Assembly (NCBI GenBank): GCA_031272565.1
Contig: JAISTN010000038.1
Location: forward strand, 1 to 6,009
Length of the DNA: 6,009 nt
Reading direction: 5' to 3'
Source: Bifidobacteriaceae bacterium
GTDB lineage: Bacteria; Actinomycetota; Actinomycetes; Actinomycetales; WQXJ01
Shown here: one piece after another, positions 5,583-6,009 of the stretch
How the letters are laid out: the number at the start of each line of letters is the position of its first letter
Numbering within the stretch: the stretch's first letter is position 1
The notes under the pieces: model-generated
Told to the model about the DNA's origin: nothing
What the model saw: the letters and a program-made list of their open reading frames with translations, nothing else
The model's database searches: none
Program-made: the position numbers and the translations under genes

Positions 5583-6009
5583 TTAACCTTTGACCGCGCC
5601 GGACATCAGCCCGGCCATGAAGTAGCGCTGCAGGAACAGGAAGATCAGGGCCACCGGCAGCACGGCTATCACCGAGGCCGCCATCAGGCCACCCCAATCC
5701 ACCGAGTTGGAACCCTTGAAGAACATGATGGCCGGGGTGATGGTGCGGTATTTCTCCTGTGAAATGAAGATGTAGCCGAACATGAACTCGTTCCAGGCGG
5801 TGATGAAGTCGTACAACCCCACCGATACGATGGCCGGCACCATGATGGGCAGAATGACCCGCCGGATGGTCCCCAACCGCCCACAGCCGTCCAAGACGGC
5901 GGCCTCTTCCAGCGACATCGGGACCGAATCGAAGGCGGAAGACAGCATGAAGGTGCTGAGCGGTATGACAAACGTGGTGTAGGCCAAGATCAGCGACAGG
6001 TAGGACTCC
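5583..6009 (-). CDS. ABC sugar transporter permease, MalG type (CUT1), C-terminal part
   Basis: The C-terminal 141 residues of an inner-membrane permease; the N-terminus lies beyond the right edge. The EAA loop that contacts the ATPase is present: LEEAAVLDG (visible residues 33-41), followed by IRRVILPIMVPA (48-59). Next come FITAWNEFMFGYIF, a typical periplasmic/TM segment, a final hydrophobic helix around ASVIAVLPVALIFLFLQRYF, and the tail GLMSGAVKG, characteristic of MalG-like CUT1 permeases of oligosaccharide importers. It normally works with a MalF-type partner, an extracellular solute-binding lipoprotein and an MsmK-type ATPase; the first two are expected further right on the same strand. 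The stop TAA (5585-5583) is 20 bases before the LacI start, which suggests one operon. Substrate cannot be read from this fragment. Confidence 0.93.
   Translation of the reverse strand, partial: ESYLSLILAYTTFVIPLSTFMLSSAFDSVPMSLEEAAVLDGCGRLGTIRRVILPIMVPAIVSVGLYDFITAWNEFMFGYIFISQEKYRTITPAIMFFKGSNSVDWGGLMAASVIAVLPVALIFLFLQRYFMAGLMSGAVKG

Noticed and set aside
5563..5697. Upstream in-frame ATG at 5697 giving a 395-aa LacI protein
   Set aside because: It would overlap the conserved C-terminus of the permease and add about 45 residues unlike any LacI N-terminus. ATG 5562 has its own ribosome-binding site and gives the normal length.

Overview
The window looks like chromosomal DNA of a high-GC Gram-positive bacterium (Actinomycetota). 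Codon third positions are mostly G or C, ribosome-binding sites are GGAGG-type, and the genes (a CUT1 sugar-importer permease, a LacI regulator, a long secreted multi-modular glycoside hydrolase, a short cytosolic-type VanW protein) are typical of soil, plant-associated or gut actinobacteria. The exact genus cannot be read from the sequence.

Layout, left to right. Positions 1-3221 (minus strand) are one uninterrupted reading frame of 1073 codons that runs off the left edge. It encodes a secreted glycoside hydrolase with a signal peptide, a TIM-barrel-like catalytic domain with a plausible Glu/Glu pair, three carbohydrate-binding-like beta-sandwich modules and a FIVAR-like helical module. Positions 3222-3640 are a non-coding divergent region. 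It holds the hydrolase promoter, an 18-bp LacI-type operator lying on the -10 region, a second operator-like site 81 bp upstream, a strong 33-nt hairpin and the leader of the next gene. Positions 3641-4513 (plus strand) encode a VanW-family protein whose apparent natural start (good SD plus ATG at 3629) is followed after three codons by an in-frame TAG. Positions 4510-5562 (minus strand) encode a 350-aa LacI-family regulator, tail-to-tail with VanW and sharing the bases CTAG between the two stop codons. Positions 5583-6009 (minus strand) are the C-terminal 141 residues of a MalG-type ABC sugar permease, located 20 nt upstream of lacI and probably in the same operon.

How the parts may work together (inference): the extracellular enzyme cuts a polysaccharide or glycan, the ABC importer takes up the released sugars, and the LacI protein senses them and represses the hydrolase promoter through the two operator-like sites. 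The VanW gene sits inside this sugar locus with no visible functional link. The items most worth a second look are the in-frame amber codon at the start of the VanW gene, the paired operator sites, the leader hairpin, and the G-rich 12-nt tandem repeat that encodes an unusual TPT-rich extension in front of the hydrolase signal peptide.
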